NCBI GenBank assembly: GCA_023229685.1
Contig: JALNYT010000005.1
Coordinates: 186,001 to 250,000 of the forward strand
Reading direction: 5' to 3'
DNA: 64,000 bases
Source of the DNA: Sulfuritalea sp.
GTDB lineage: Bacteria; Pseudomonadota; Gammaproteobacteria; Burkholderiales; Rhodocyclaceae
Positions 22,583 to 31,728 of the stretch are shown piece by piece (positions within the stretch are counted from its first letter, which is position 1; each line of letters starts with the position of its first letter). Made by a program: the position numbers and the translations under genes. A model generated the notes under the pieces. The model made no database searches, was not told where the DNA came from, and was given only the letters and a program-made list of their open reading frames with translations.

Positions 22583-23413
22583 TTACGACCAGTCTGATTC
22601 ATGGACGAGTAAGTCTTTGCCGTCAGCGGTCTTGCCGATTGCGTGCGGCTTGATGAAGCTCACTGGGATTTCTTCATAGATAGCCTGCGAATCCCTCATA
22701 CCTATTTTGTGGTTAGTTCGGATTACGTTACGCAAGTTAAGGGCGTCCACCGCTTTGAATATCGCGTCCTTACCAACATTCCGTATACCTGCGATCTTGG
22801 TGGCACGACGTGCGAATTTTGTAAACTGGCTCTTGACGCTCTTCGTCGGCGTGCCGTCAAGCACGTCACGAAAGATAATCGCCAAACTATGAATGAAGTG
22901 TTGTTCGGCCCATCTTGGAAGAACATGGGGAAGGGTGGGTAAGCGCCGCAGCGAATTTCCGCTTGCTTCACTCAATTTGAGAAGATCTTCGCGTAGTTGA
23001 TTCCGTTTAGCACCGCAGTCATCAAGCAGGCATCGCGTAACTTCATCCAGATTCACTAGCCCGTTTGATAGCCCAGAACCAGAACCAAAATTACGACCCT
23101 CAATATCCTCCCATTTGGCGAAGCCGGTAAGAAGCAGGAGGCTGTGCTTTCGAAGATGTTCGAGGCGGCGGCGAATCTGGGATATCTTACGCAAGCTGAG
23201 TTCGCTCTCCTCGGCTTTATAGGAGCCAATCGCCAAAGACATGTGCTCTGAAAAGGTTTTTAGTTTCCCGTCAGCCAAATCGTTGCGACCCGCATCCGCC
23301 AGAAGTTCGGTTACATCTTTTGCGGACAACATGAATGCTTGTGGCTGTAGCGCGTAGGTAATGGCGCAAGGAAAGTATTTGCCGGTCGTTACTTTCGTTT
23401 TTGCAGTTGGCAT
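22583..23413 (-). CDS. Hypothetical protein between integrase and AlpA genes
   Basis: A 276-residue, mostly helical, basic protein with no signal peptide. Notable stretches are LSLRKISQIRRRLEHLRKHS, PTLPHVLPRWAEQHFIHSLA and VKSQFTKFARRATKIAGIRN. I do not recognise a family. It lies 96 bp after the integrase stop on the same strand, a position that in satellites often holds an accessory or anti-phage gene. Codon use and composition are more AT-rich than the adjacent integrase. Confidence 0.65.
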   Translation of the reverse strand: MPTAKTKVTTGKYFPCAITYALQPQAFMLSAKDVTELLADAGRNDLADGKLKTFSEHMSLAIGSYKAEESELSLRKISQIRRRLEHLRKHSLLLLTGFAKWEDIEGRNFGSGSGLSNGLVNLDEVTRCLLDDCGAKRNQLREDLLKLSEASGNSLRRLPTLPHVLPRWAEQHFIHSLAIIFRDVLDGTPTKSVKSQFTKFARRATKIAGIRNVGKDAIFKAVDALNLRNVIRTNHKIGMRDSQAIYEEIPVSFIKPHAIGKTADGKDLLVHESDWS

Positions 23414-23509
23414 TTGAACACCCCTTTCAAGCCCCCTCGATTAGATGCCGCGCCAGCCGGGTAAGGGTGTCCCGGTTTTCGCCTCATTGGGTCAGACGAA
23501 GCAAAATCG

Positions 23510-24772
23510 TTATGCCGCGTTGCCGTGGAGCGGTATCACGTCGGCGCCGGCCTTCAGCTTGTCCAGATAGTCCGCCCATTGCTGCATCATCTTCCGCCGT
23601 TCGGGAAGGTGCGCCGTTCGGTTATAGGCCCGCCCGTTCGGATCTTTCACGGCATGGGCTAATTGGTGTTCGATCAGTTCAGGGCGCACTTGTAGCACTT
23701 CATCAAGGATTGTCCGCGCCATCGCCCGGAAGCCGTGTCCGCTCATTTCTTCTTTGCCGATGCCCATGCGCCGCATGGCCGCGAGGATCGCGTTATCGCT
23801 CATCGGCCGACCATTTGTCCGCGCCCCCGGAAAGACATAAACCCCGTTGCCGGTCAGGGCGTGAAGCTCGCGCAGGATCGCTACCGCTTGGGTTGCCAGC
23901 GGGACGATATGCTCGCTGTCGGTCTTGGTAACGTGATACCGCCATTCGGCGGCGTCGAGGTCGATGTCCGCCCATACCGCGTTGCGCAGTTCGCCGGGGC
24001 GCACGAATACCAAGGGCGCAAGACGAAGGGCACAGGCTACGGTCAAGGTGCCTTGGTAGCCGTCGAGTGTTCGCAGTAGTTCCGCTACCTGAGGCGGATT
24101 GGTCACTGCCGAAAAGTGTTCGCCTTTGAATGGGGGCAGGGCGCCACGCAGATCGCTGGAGGGGTCGCGCGCAGCCCTGCCAGTGGCCACGGCGTAGCGG
24201 AAGACCTGCCCGCAGTTGCCAAGGGCGCGGTGCGCGGTTTCGAGTGCCCCACGGGCTTCAATCCGACGCACCACAGCCAGCAATTCGGGGGCGGTCACGT
24301 CGGCAATGGGCTTGCCACCGATCCAAGGAAAAATATCACGTTCAAAACGCCGGATGATCCGGTCGCCATGATGCTCTGCCCATCCGGGCGAGTGTTTGAT
24401 ATACCACTCCCGCGCCACTACCTCAAAACTGTTCGCCCCCCGTTCAGCCTTTGCCGCTTTGGTGGCCTTCCGGTGTTCGCCGGGATCAACTCCATCGGCC
24501 AGTAACTTGCGGGCATCGTCGCGCCGGGTTCTGGCATCCTTCAATCCAACATCGGGATAGACGCCAAGGGATAGCAGCTTTTCCTTGCCGTCGAATTTGT
24601 AGCGAAGTCGCCACCACTTACCCCCGGCAGGGGTAACAAGCAGGAACAGGCCGCGCTCGTCAAACAACTTGTAGGGGCCATCGACGGCGACAAGGATTGA
24701 TTTCCCTTCCTCGTCCTTGTCGGGCTTCGCGCCGGGTTTGGTGTTACGGACTGTGGTGTCGGTCAGAGCCAT
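23510..24772 (-). CDS. Tyrosine-type site-specific integrase (P4/IntS type, DUF4102 N-terminus)
   Basis: A 420-residue integrase. The N-terminus TDTTVRNTKPGAKPDK and LFDERGLFLLVTPAGGKWWR form the DUF4102 arm-binding domain. The catalytic residues are Arg in FVRPGELR, the His-x-x-Arg box in GHGFRAMART, His in EHQLAHAV, and the Tyr nucleophile in GRAYNRTAHL. It starts 167 bp from the 3' end of ssrA, transcribed away from it, with GTTACCCC repeats in its promoter region. This placement indicates integration at ssrA, a common target of this family. Confidence 0.96.
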   Translation of the reverse strand: MALTDTTVRNTKPGAKPDKDEEGKSILVAVDGPYKLFDERGLFLLVTPAGGKWWRLRYKFDGKEKLLSLGVYPDVGLKDARTRRDDARKLLADGVDPGEHRKATKAAKAERGANSFEVVAREWYIKHSPGWAEHHGDRIIRRFERDIFPWIGGKPIADVTAPELLAVVRRIEARGALETAHRALGNCGQVFRYAVATGRAARDPSSDLRGALPPFKGEHFSAVTNPPQVAELLRTLDGYQGTLTVACALRLAPLVFVRPGELRNAVWADIDLDAAEWRYHVTKTDSEHIVPLATQAVAILRELHALTGNGVYVFPGARTNGRPMSDNAILAAMRRMGIGKEEMSGHGFRAMARTILDEVLQVRPELIEHQLAHAVKDPNGRAYNRTAHLPERRKMMQQWADYLDKLKAGADVIPLHGNAA

Positions 24773-24802
24773 TTCAGGGTAACTCCTTCTTAGGGTAGGG
24801 GT

Positions 24803-24859
24803 GTTACCCCGCAGGGTTACCCCACTTAAAAGCCGGATGCTATTGGACGATGTTACCCC
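24803..24859 (+). repeat. GTTACCCC repeats, integrase end of island
   Basis: GTTACCCC at 24803-24810, 24816-24823 and 24852-24859, plus an inverted GGGTAAC at 24777-24783. The octamer also occurs at the left end (12274-12293). Candidate arm-type binding sites that would overlap the integrase promoter. Confidence 0.6.
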
Positions 24860-24877
24860 TTAACGGACAATAAAGTC

Positions 24878-24904
24878 AATAAAAAACCCGCACTTGGCGG
24901 GTTT
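24878..24904 (-). terminator. Rho-independent terminator after ssrA
   Basis: On the minus strand AAACCCGC / GCGGGTTT (8-bp stem, five-base loop) followed by TTTTATT, 34 bp beyond the tmRNA 3' end. Confidence 0.9.
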
Positions 24905-24937
24905 GAAGGATGTTGCTGGATTGCTTTGGATGCTTTA

Positions 24938-24952
24938 TTGGTGGAGGCGGCG
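24938..24952. other. Candidate right attachment site in the ssrA 3' end
   Basis: TTGGTGGAGGCGGCG covers the tmRNA CCA end and acceptor strand. It pairs with the near-identical 12198-12211 as candidate att repeats. See the island finding. Confidence 0.5.
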
Positions 24953-25300
24953 GGAATTGAACCCGCGTCCATAAGTGCGCCACATACAGTTCTACATACT
25001 TAGTCGAGTCATTTGATTTAACCCGCAACACGCCGACGGACAGGCTGGTTGCGTGCGATTCGCTAGATTTTCGAACTGTGCATCGCGACTCCGCACAGCC
25101 TTAGCCTCTGTATATGATTCCGATGTAGCTTGCGCTACCTGGTCCAGAAGCAAACCAGTTCGGAAGCCAGCCGCTGTTAAGCGGCTAGAGCGAAACGCTC
25201 GTCGTTGGCAGTTAGTGCATTCCAGATGGATTTACGAGGTACCTGGATCCTCGGTATGCCCTGCATGCTTTGTCACCCATGTCGAAGCCATGTCGCCCCC
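24939..25300 (-). ncRNA. ssrA: Transfer-messenger RNA (tmRNA)
   Basis: A 362-base tmRNA on the minus strand. The 5' GGGGGCG pairs with the 3' CGCCTCC before ACCA, and the T-arm GCGGGTTCAATTCCCGC is intact. The tag reading frame GCC-AAC-GAC-GAG-CGT-TTC-GCT-CTA-GCC-GCT-TAA encodes ANDERFALAA, as known for betaproteobacteria. It rescues stalled ribosomes together with SmpB, whose gene is also in this window (53258-53707). Its 3' end is the probable integration target of the adjacent island and appears functional. Confidence 0.97.
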
Positions 25301-25350
25301 CGAATGGTGCAGATCAAATGGTGCCTGATTTGCAGATTGCAAGGGGAATT

Positions 25351-26010
25351 CTAGCGGTTTGCCGCGGCGATACCGAGAATATCTTGCGGCGATGCGGCAA
25401 TGGCATCGGCCCCCCAGCTGGCGGGAGGCTTGCCAGACCCGAGGTAACCCCAGGCGGCGACGATGGTCCTCATGCCGACGGCGCGCCCGGAGATGACGTC
25501 CCGCTCGTCGTCGCCGACGTAGATGCAGTCTGTGGCGGCAATTCCGATTACGGCACTGGCGAGTTGCATGGGGTGACCGTGGGGCTTGGAACGCTGGGCA
25601 CTGTCACCGCAGACGATGCAGGCAGAGCGCTGGCGCAGGCCGAGGCCTTCCATCAGGGGGATCGCAAAACGCTGCGACTTGTTGGTGACGATTCCCCAGG
25701 GAATGCCATGGGCTTCAAGTTCGTCGAGATGCTCGGCCATGCCCGCAAACAAACGGGTGCCGACGCACAATGCGTCCTGATAGATGGCCAGAAATCGCTG
25801 CTGCAGGTCCATGTAGGCGGGGTCGCCCGGCGCGATGCCGAGACCGGCGCCGATCATGCCGCGGGCGCCGGAAGATACGTGCGGCCGCAACTCTTCCATC
25901 GGCAACGGGCCGCGCCCTTGTTCCAGGAGCAGCTGATTGAGGGCGCCGCCCAGATCCGGCGCAGTGTCGGCCAGCGTGCCGTCGAGGTCGAAGAGCACCG
26001 CCTCAGGCAT
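25351..26010 (-). CDS. gph: Phosphoglycolate phosphatase (HAD family)
   Basis: A 219-residue HAD phosphatase that removes phosphate from 2-phosphoglycolate. Motif I is VLFDLDGTLADTAPDL, motif II IVTNKS, the Lys of motif III lies in RSKPHGHPMQL, and motif IV is YVGDDERDVISG. The helical cap follows motif I. ATG 26010 overlaps the ubiG stop by eight bases, the conserved ubiG-gph arrangement of proteobacteria; a TTG at 26028 is not needed. ssrA begins 50 bp downstream on the same strand. Confidence 0.93.
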   Translation of the reverse strand: MPEAVLFDLDGTLADTAPDLGGALNQLLLEQGRGPLPMEELRPHVSSGARGMIGAGLGIAPGDPAYMDLQQRFLAIYQDALCVGTRLFAGMAEHLDELEAHGIPWGIVTNKSQRFAIPLMEGLGLRQRSACIVCGDSAQRSKPHGHPMQLASAVIGIAATDCIYVGDDERDVISGRAVGMRTIVAAWGYLGSGKPPASWGADAIAASPQDILGIAAANR

Positions 26011-26710
26011 TGCGCCGGGCCCTGACAAGGTAGTTCACATCGGTATCGGCACCGATTGACGCTTCGCGGCTGAACGGGTTGTAGCTCATGCCGGCGATCT
26101 CGAGTACTTCCAGCCCCGCATCGCGGCACAGGCGCGCGAGTTCGGCCGGCTTGAGGAAGCGGGTGTAGTCATGGGTGCCGCGCGGCAGCAGGTTGAGCAG
26201 GTATTCCGCGCCGACCACGGCCAGCAGGTAGGCTTTCGGGTTGCGGTTGATGGTGGACAGAAACACCTGCCCCCCGGGTTTCACCATGCGCGCGCAGGCC
26301 GCCACCGTGCTCGCCGGATCGGGCACGTGCTCCAGCATTTCAAGGCAGGTGACAAGATCGAAACGGGAAGGCGCTTCCGCCGCCATGGCTTCGGCCGAGA
26401 TCAGGCGATAGTCGATAACGTGCCCGCTCTCATAGAGGTGCAGGCGGGCGATGCCGAGTGCTTTCTCGGACAGGTCGATACCGGTGACCTGTGCGCCGAG
26501 GGCGGCCATACCCTCACTGAGCAGCCCGCCGCCGCAGCCGACGTCGATCGCCTGTTTGCCATTGAGACCGGCGTGACTGTCGATCCACGCCAGCCGGGCC
26601 GGGTTGATGTCATGCAGGGGACGGAATTCCGAGTTCGCGTCCCACCAGCGATGAGCTACTTCGCCGAATTTATCCAGTTCGCGGGGGTCCGCGTTGCTAG
26701 TTGCGTTCAT
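26003..26710 (-). CDS. ubiG: Ubiquinone biosynthesis O-methyltransferase UbiG
   Basis: SAM-dependent enzyme carrying out both O-methylations in ubiquinone synthesis. The 235-residue protein has the typical N-terminus ELDKFGEVAHRWWDANSEFR, PLHDINPARLAWI, SAM motif I IDVGCGGGLLSEGMA, and LEMLEHVPDP. RTSINRNPKAYLLAVVGAEY-like and FLKPAEL sequences follow as in UbiG. The start is ATG 26710; the long upstream frame is rejected because the UbiG N-terminus begins here. It is coupled to gph. Confidence 0.95.
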   Translation of the reverse strand: MNATSNADPRELDKFGEVAHRWWDANSEFRPLHDINPARLAWIDSHAGLNGKQAIDVGCGGGLLSEGMAALGAQVTGIDLSEKALGIARLHLYESGHVIDYRLISAEAMAAEAPSRFDLVTCLEMLEHVPDPASTVAACARMVKPGGQVFLSTINRNPKAYLLAVVGAEYLLNLLPRGTHDYTRFLKPAELARLCRDAGLEVLEIAGMSYNPFSREASIGADTDVNYLVRARRNA

Positions 26711-26767
26711 ATTGGCGTCCCGGGTCAGCCTTGGATACCGTCCCCGGCATAACGCCGGGGACATAAC

Positions 26768-26795
26768 AAAAAAGCCCTGCAGGGCAGGGCTTTTT
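26768..26795. terminator. Terminator after the OmpA-like gene
   Basis: AAAAAAGCCCTGC / GCAGGGCTTTTT forms a long stem with an AGG loop and is symmetrical, so it could act on both strands. It separates the ompA-like gene from ubiG. Confidence 0.85.
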
Positions 26796-26811
26796 CCGGA
26801 GTCAGGCGGTA

Positions 26812-27480
26812 TTACTGAGCCTTGGTACCGATGACTTCGATTTCGACGCGACGGTCGGGTTGCAGGCACTCGATAACCTTCTTGCTCTTCGGGCCCTTGC
26901 ACTGATCGGGCTTGGTGATCGGCTGCTTTTCGCCCTTGCCTTCAGTGTAGACACGATTCGGCTCGATTCCCTTGCCAACCAGATAGGTCTTGACGGCTGC
27001 GGCACGCTTTTCCGACAGTTTCTGGTTGTAGGCATCGGTGCCGAAACGGTCAGCGTGGCCAACGGCGATGATCACTTCGAGCTTGATGCCCTTGATGTCG
27101 CTGGAAAGCTTGTCCAGTTTGGCCTTGCCTTCGGGACGCAGCACAGCCTTGTTGAAGTCGAACAGGGCGTCGGCGGCCAAGGTCACCTTCTGCGCAGCGG
27201 GCTTGGGTGCGGCAGCAACAGGAGCAGCGGCTTTGGCCGGTGCGGCGGCAGGTGCAGCCTTCTTCACCAGATCCGGGTCGCATTCTTCGATGGCCAGGGC
27301 CGGGGTCCAGTAGCCGGTTCGCCAGCACAGGCCGGTACCGCTTTTGACGACGTAACCGCGCTGGTCGATGACATAACCGACGGTACCTTTCATGTCGATC
27401 CCAGGCGTCTGGGCGAAGGCGGACACGGAAAGTCCGAGCAGAGTGGCGAGCAGCAGCGAATATTTGGCTTTATTAATCAT
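26812..27480 (-). CDS. OmpA-family outer-membrane/peptidoglycan-binding protein
   Basis: A 222-residue exported protein. The signal peptide MINKAKYSLLLATLLGLSVS ends with AFA before QTPG. The mature N-terminus has a short Cys-containing segment (SGTGLCWRTGYWTP, EECDPDL), an Ala/Pro/Lys-rich linker, and the OmpA C-terminal domain (LAADALFDFNKAVLRPEGKA, VGHADRFGTDAYNQKLSEKR, PDRRVEIEVIG) that binds peptidoglycan. Typical of the small OmpA proteins of betaproteobacteria that lack the large beta-barrel. It has its own terminator. Confidence 0.92.
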   Translation of the reverse strand: MINKAKYSLLLATLLGLSVSAFAQTPGIDMKGTVGYVIDQRGYVVKSGTGLCWRTGYWTPALAIEECDPDLVKKAAPAAAPAKAAAPVAAAPKPAAQKVTLAADALFDFNKAVLRPEGKAKLDKLSSDIKGIKLEVIIAVGHADRFGTDAYNQKLSEKRAAAVKTYLVGKGIEPNRVYTEGKGEKQPITKPDQCKGPKSKKVIECLQPDRRVEIEVIGTKAQ

Positions 27481-27557
27481 TATTACCCCCTTGGTTGGGT
27501 TTATTAAAGTGTCATGGAATCCGGCGGTTCATCCATTTCCCTGATGGCATTATAGCC

Positions 27558-28901
27558 TCAAGACGTCATGCAAGTATGCCACAAACCTGCGACGTCAAGC
27601 AATTCAGAAATGCTGATTTGCTTGGGGACGCCGTGACTAATTACCAGTTTGCCCTCAACCCAGGTATGAGTTACCTGCTCGCGGCCGGCGACATAAACCA
27701 GGTGCGATGCCGGATCAAAGCAGGGCTGGATCAGCCATTCATCAAGGCGCACGGCGCAAAGATCGGCCGCCTTGCCCGGCAATAGCGAACCGATTCGCCC
27801 ATCCAGTCCCAGGGCGCGAGCGCCTCCCAATGTGGCGGCATGGAGTGTTGTATGCGCGCCAAGCGCCTCGGCATTCTGGCTCGCCCCCTTGGCCAGTAGC
27901 GCGGCGTGGCGCATTTCGCGAAACAGGTCGAGGCGATTGTTCGAAGCCGCGCCATCGGTGCCCAGGCCCCAGTTAAGGCCGCGCGACTGGACCGCCGCCA
28001 TCGGCGCGATGCCGCTGCCGAGCTTCAGGTTGGACGTCGGGCAATGGGCCAGATGACAGGCTTCACGAGCCAGCAGATCGATTTCGGCCGCCTCCAGGTG
28101 CACGGCATGGACGGCGATCAGTTGCGGCCCGAGCAGACCGAGGCGGCGCAGCCGTTCAATGGGGCGCACACCGTGCTGTTTGAGGCTTTCCTCGATCTCG
28201 TGGAGGGTTTCATGAAGATGCACATGAACCGGTATTTCAAGTTGCGCCGCCAGGGTCGCGATCTTCTGGAAGGTCTTGTCCGCCACGGTATAGGGCGCGT
28301 GCGGAGCGAGGCAGAAGCTCAGCAGGGGATCTCCGCTCAAGGCATCACGGGCGGCCAGTCCTTTGGCCAGATAATCGTCGGCGTCGGCGGCGTAGTTGGT
28401 GGGGAACTCGATCACGACGATGCCGAGCACGGCGCGCATCCCGATCCGCCTGGCGGCCTCGGCGGCGGCATCCGGAAAGAAATACATGTCGTTGAAGGTG
28501 GTGATACCGCCGCGTGCCATTTCGGCGCACGCCAGCAGGGTGCCGGCGCGCACGAAATCCGGCCCGGCGTGGCGTGATTCGGCGGGCCAGATGCGCTCGG
28601 AAAGCCAGCGCATCAGGGGCAGATCGTCGGCGTAGCCCCGCAGCAGGCTCATCGCCGCGTGGGTGTGGAGGTTGATCAGGCCGGGCAACAACACTTGCCC
28701 GGGCAAATCAACCGTCTGCCGCGGCCGAAAGCGCTGCAAGGCTTCGTCATCGGGTAGCAGGGCAACGATATGGCTATTGCTGACCGCCAGCGCGTGTCCG
28801 GCAAGCGTGACTCCGGCGGGCTCGATCGGAATGATCCATTGGGGGCGGATCAGGAGGTCAATGTCGGCGGGCGCGGCGCCCGGAGCAGCGGGGTTGTTCA
28901 T
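27558..28901 (-). CDS. mtaD: TRZ/ATZ family amidohydrolase, probable 5'-methylthioadenosine/S-adenosylhomocysteine deaminase
   Basis: A 447-residue metal-dependent deaminase. Metal ligands are visible in LPGLINLHTHAAMSLLRG, HVHLHET and AVHAVHLEAAEIDLLA, with the Asp in GLGTDGAASNNRLDLF. The family includes MtaD, which deaminates methylthioadenosine or adenosylhomocysteine, consistent with its usual place next to ubiG-gph and gyrA in betaproteobacteria. ATG 28901 is used; TTG 28913 is an alternative. It is divergent from gyrA, 115 bp apart. Substrate assignment is by family only. Confidence 0.87.
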   Translation of the reverse strand: MNNPAAPGAAPADIDLLIRPQWIIPIEPAGVTLAGHALAVSNSHIVALLPDDEALQRFRPRQTVDLPGQVLLPGLINLHTHAAMSLLRGYADDLPLMRWLSERIWPAESRHAGPDFVRAGTLLACAEMARGGITTFNDMYFFPDAAAEAARRIGMRAVLGIVVIEFPTNYAADADDYLAKGLAARDALSGDPLLSFCLAPHAPYTVADKTFQKIATLAAQLEIPVHVHLHETLHEIEESLKQHGVRPIERLRRLGLLGPQLIAVHAVHLEAAEIDLLAREACHLAHCPTSNLKLGSGIAPMAAVQSRGLNWGLGTDGAASNNRLDLFREMRHAALLAKGASQNAEALGAHTTLHAATLGGARALGLDGRIGSLLPGKAADLCAVRLDEWLIQPCFDPASHLVYVAGREQVTHTWVEGKLVISHGVPKQISISELLDVAGLWHTCMTS

Positions 28902-29016
28902 GCCCCGATTCAACCAGATTTGGCGGCTCCGGACAACCCGCCGGGGCTATCCGCGCATGCTAAAATCGCTCGCTTTTACGCCACCGCCCACCGCTAGTCG
29001 GCTGAGGCAAGCCTAC

Positions 29017-31599
29017 ATGACCTCGTTTGCCAAAGAAACCCTGCCGATAAGCCTCGAAGAGGAGATGCGTCACTCTTATCTCGATTACGCCATGAGCGTG
29101 ATTGTCGGGCGGGCACTGCCGGACGTGCGGGATGGTCTGAAGCCCGTGCACCGCCGCGTGCTGTTCGCCATGCACGAGCTTTCCAACGACTGGAACAAGG
29201 CCTACAAGAAGTCGGCGCGCATCGTCGGCGACGTCATCGGTAAGTACCATCCGCACGGCGATACCGCCGTATACGACACGATCGTGCGCATGGCGCAGAA
29301 TTTTTCGCTGCGCTACATGCTGGTCGACGGTCAGGGCAACTTCGGTTCGGTCGACGGCGACAACGCCGCGGCCATGCGCTATACGGAAATACGCATGGCG
29401 CGCATCGGCCATGAGTTGTTGATCGACATCGACAAGGAAACCGTCGATTTCGGCCCCAACTACGACGGTTCGGAGCACGAACCGCTGGTTCTCCCGGCGC
29501 GCATCCCCAATCTGCTGATCAATGGTTCCGCGGGTATCGCCGTGGGCATGGCAACCAATATTCCGCCGCACAACCTCAATGAGGTGGTGGATGGCTGCCT
29601 GCTCCTGCTGGCCAAGCCGGAAACGACCATCGACGAACTGATCAACATCATTCCCGCGCCGGACTTTCCCACGGCGGGGCTGATCTACGGCGTTTCCGGC
29701 GTGCGCGACGGCTACCTCACCGGCCGCGGTCGCGTCATCATGCGGGCACGCACCCATATCGAGGATTTGCCGCGCAGCGGGCGCCAGGCCATCGTGGTCG
29801 ACGAATTGCCCTACCAGGTCAACAAGAGGACGCTGCAGGAAAAGATCGCCGAGCTGGTGCACGAAAAGAAGATCGAGGGCATCGCCCATATCCAGGACGA
29901 GTCCGACAAGTCGGGCATGCGCCTGGTCATCGAGCTGAAGAAGGGCCAGATGCCTGAGGTGGTGCTGAATCACCTCTACAAGCAGACGCAGTTGCAGGAC
30001 ACCTTCGGCATGAACATGGTGGCGCTGGTCGATGGCCGCCCCAGGCTGCTGAACCTCAAAGACATGTTGCAGTGCTTCCTCGCCCATCGGCGCGAGGTCA
30101 TCACGCGGCGCACGGTGTTCGAATTGCGCAAGGCGCGCGAGCGCGGCCACATCCTCGAAGGCCTGGCCGTCGCGCTGTCGAATGTCGATGAAATCATCGC
30201 CCTGATCAAGGCGGCCCAGACGCCGCCGGAAGCCAAGCGCGGCTTGATGGCGCGCACCTGGCGTTCGACCCTGGTGGAGGGCATGCTGGCTCGCGTCGCG
30301 GCCGAGTCCTCGCGCCCCGATGGTCTCGGCCCGGAGTTCGGCCTGTCGGCAAACGGCTACCTGTTGTCCGACGCCCAGGCCCAGGCGATTCTCGAACTTC
30401 GCCTGCAGCGCCTGACCGGGTTGGAGCAGGACAAGATCGTCGCCGAATACAAGGAGGTGATGGAACAGATCGTCGACCTGCTGGATATCTTGGCCCGTCC
30501 GGAGCGCATTACGACGATCATCGGAGAAGATCTGGTGACGGTGAAGGCGCAGTTCGGCGACGCGCGGCGTTCCGAAATCGTGCTCAGCACCGCCGACATC
30601 AATTTTGAGGACCTGATCGTCCGCGAAGACATGGTGGTCACGCTGTCGCATACGGGCTACATCAAGCGCCAGCCCCTGGCCGACTATCGGGCCCAGCGGC
30701 GTGGCGGGCGCGGCAAGCAGGCGGCGGCGATCAAGGAAGATGATTTCGTCGATCGCCTGTTCGTCGCCAACACCCACGATTTCATCCTGTGCTTCTCCAG
30801 CCGCGGCCGCGTCTATTGGCTCAAGGTCTACGAAGCGCCTGAAGGGCAGCGCGCCTCGCGCGGCAGGCCGATTGTCAATCTCTTTCCGCTCGAGGAAGGC
30901 GAGAAGATCACCGCGATCCTGCCGGTCAAGGAATTCGACGAGGAGCACTTCGTCTTCATGGCCACCGGCATGGGCACGGTGAAGAAGACGCCGCTGACCA
31001 GCTTCGCCAATCCGCGCAAGGCGGGCATCATCGCGGTCGGACTGGACGAAGGGGACCGCCTGATCGGCGTTGCCATCACCAACGGTCAATGCGACGTGAT
31101 GCTGTTCTCGGATTCCGGCAAGGCCGTGCGCTTTGCCGAGGATGACGTGCGCCCGATGGGCCGCGAGGCGCGCGGCGTGCGCGGCATGATGCTGGAAGAC
31201 GGGCAGAAGGTGATTTCCATGCTGGTGGCAGACAGCGAGGATTATTCGGTGCTGACGGCGACCGAAAATGGCTTCGGCAAACGCACGCCGATTGCCGAGT
31301 ACACCCGCCATGGCCGTGGCACCAAGGGCATGATCGCCATTCAGACTTCCGAGCGCAACGGCAAGGTCGTTGCGGCAGTGCTCGCCAGCCTCGGTGACAC
31401 CCGCGAGGAAATCATGCTGATTTCGACCGGCGGCGTGCTGATCCGCACCCGGGTGACCGACATTCGTGTCATGAGTCGCTCGACCCAGGGTGTGACGCTG
31501 ATCAATCTCGACGATGGCACCTACCTGGCCGGCGTCGAGAAGGTCATCGAAACCGAAGAAGAAGAAGACTTGCCGTCGGAGCCACCTACAGAGGACTAG
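29017..31599 (+). CDS. gyrA: DNA gyrase subunit A
   Basis: The 860-residue DNA breakage-reunion subunit of gyrase. The start MTSFAKETLPISLEEEMRHS aligns without gaps with E. coli GyrA, the active-site Tyr is in AAMRYTEIRM (residue 122), and the GyrA-box of the C-terminal wrapping domain is QRRGGRGK. In the quinolone-resistance region the sequence is HPHGDTAVYDT: residue 83 is Thr instead of the E. coli Ser, as naturally found in several proteobacteria, and Asp87 is retained. An acidic tail ends the protein. The frame continues upstream to 28663, but ATG 29017 fits the conserved N-terminus. It heads the serC operon region. Confidence 0.98.
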   Translation: MTSFAKETLPISLEEEMRHSYLDYAMSVIVGRALPDVRDGLKPVHRRVLFAMHELSNDWNKAYKKSARIVGDVIGKYHPHGDTAVYDTIVRMAQNFSLRYMLVDGQGNFGSVDGDNAAAMRYTEIRMARIGHELLIDIDKETVDFGPNYDGSEHEPLVLPARIPNLLINGSAGIAVGMATNIPPHNLNEVVDGCLLLLAKPETTIDELINIIPAPDFPTAGLIYGVSGVRDGYLTGRGRVIMRARTHIEDLPRSGRQAIVVDELPYQVNKRTLQEKIAELVHEKKIEGIAHIQDESDKSGMRLVIELKKGQMPEVVLNHLYKQTQLQDTFGMNMVALVDGRPRLLNLKDMLQCFLAHRREVITRRTVFELRKARERGHILEGLAVALSNVDEIIALIKAAQTPPEAKRGLMARTWRSTLVEGMLARVAAESSRPDGLGPEFGLSANGYLLSDAQAQAILELRLQRLTGLEQDKIVAEYKEVMEQIVDLLDILARPERITTIIGEDLVTVKAQFGDARRSEIVLSTADINFEDLIVREDMVVTLSHTGYIKRQPLADYRAQRRGGRGKQAAAIKEDDFVDRLFVANTHDFILCFSSRGRVYWLKVYEAPEGQRASRGRPIVNLFPLEEGEKITAILPVKEFDEEHFVFMATGMGTVKKTPLTSFANPRKAGIIAVGLDEGDRLIGVAITNGQCDVMLFSDSGKAVRFAEDDVRPMGREARGVRGMMLEDGQKVISMLVADSEDYSVLTATENGFGKRTPIAEYTRHGRGTKGMIAIQTSERNGKVVAAVLASLGDTREEIMLISTGGVLIRTRVTDIRVMSRSTQGVTLINLDDGTYLAGVEKVIETEEEEDLPSEPPTED

Positions 31600-31728
31600 C
31601 CGGGATTGCTGCACTGCACCGAAAAAAGGGGCGTGACAATCGACCGCTGAATGTATACCGTATTCCGTATTTCCGTTGTGGATACTATATTTTTCGCAAT
31701 CTAGTTTTGTCACTTTTGGAGGATGGTT
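31600..31728 (+). promoter_or_regulatory. Intergenic region before serC, likely promoter
   Basis: 129 bp between gyrA and serC. It is markedly AT-rich at 31650-31710 (GTATACCGTATTCCG, TACTATATTTTTC), unlike the surrounding coding DNA, consistent with a sigma-70-type promoter for the serC-rpsA operon. The exact boxes are not clear. GGAGG at 31718-31722 is the serC ribosome-binding site. Confidence 0.45.

Noticed and set aside
28960..31713. A 917-codon open frame antisense to gyrA, and similar long antisense frames over pheA, aroA, rpsA and recQ
   Set aside because: These are shadows of GC-rich coding genes: residue composition is biased to His, Gln, Ala and Gly with no domain features, and the sense genes are unmistakable.
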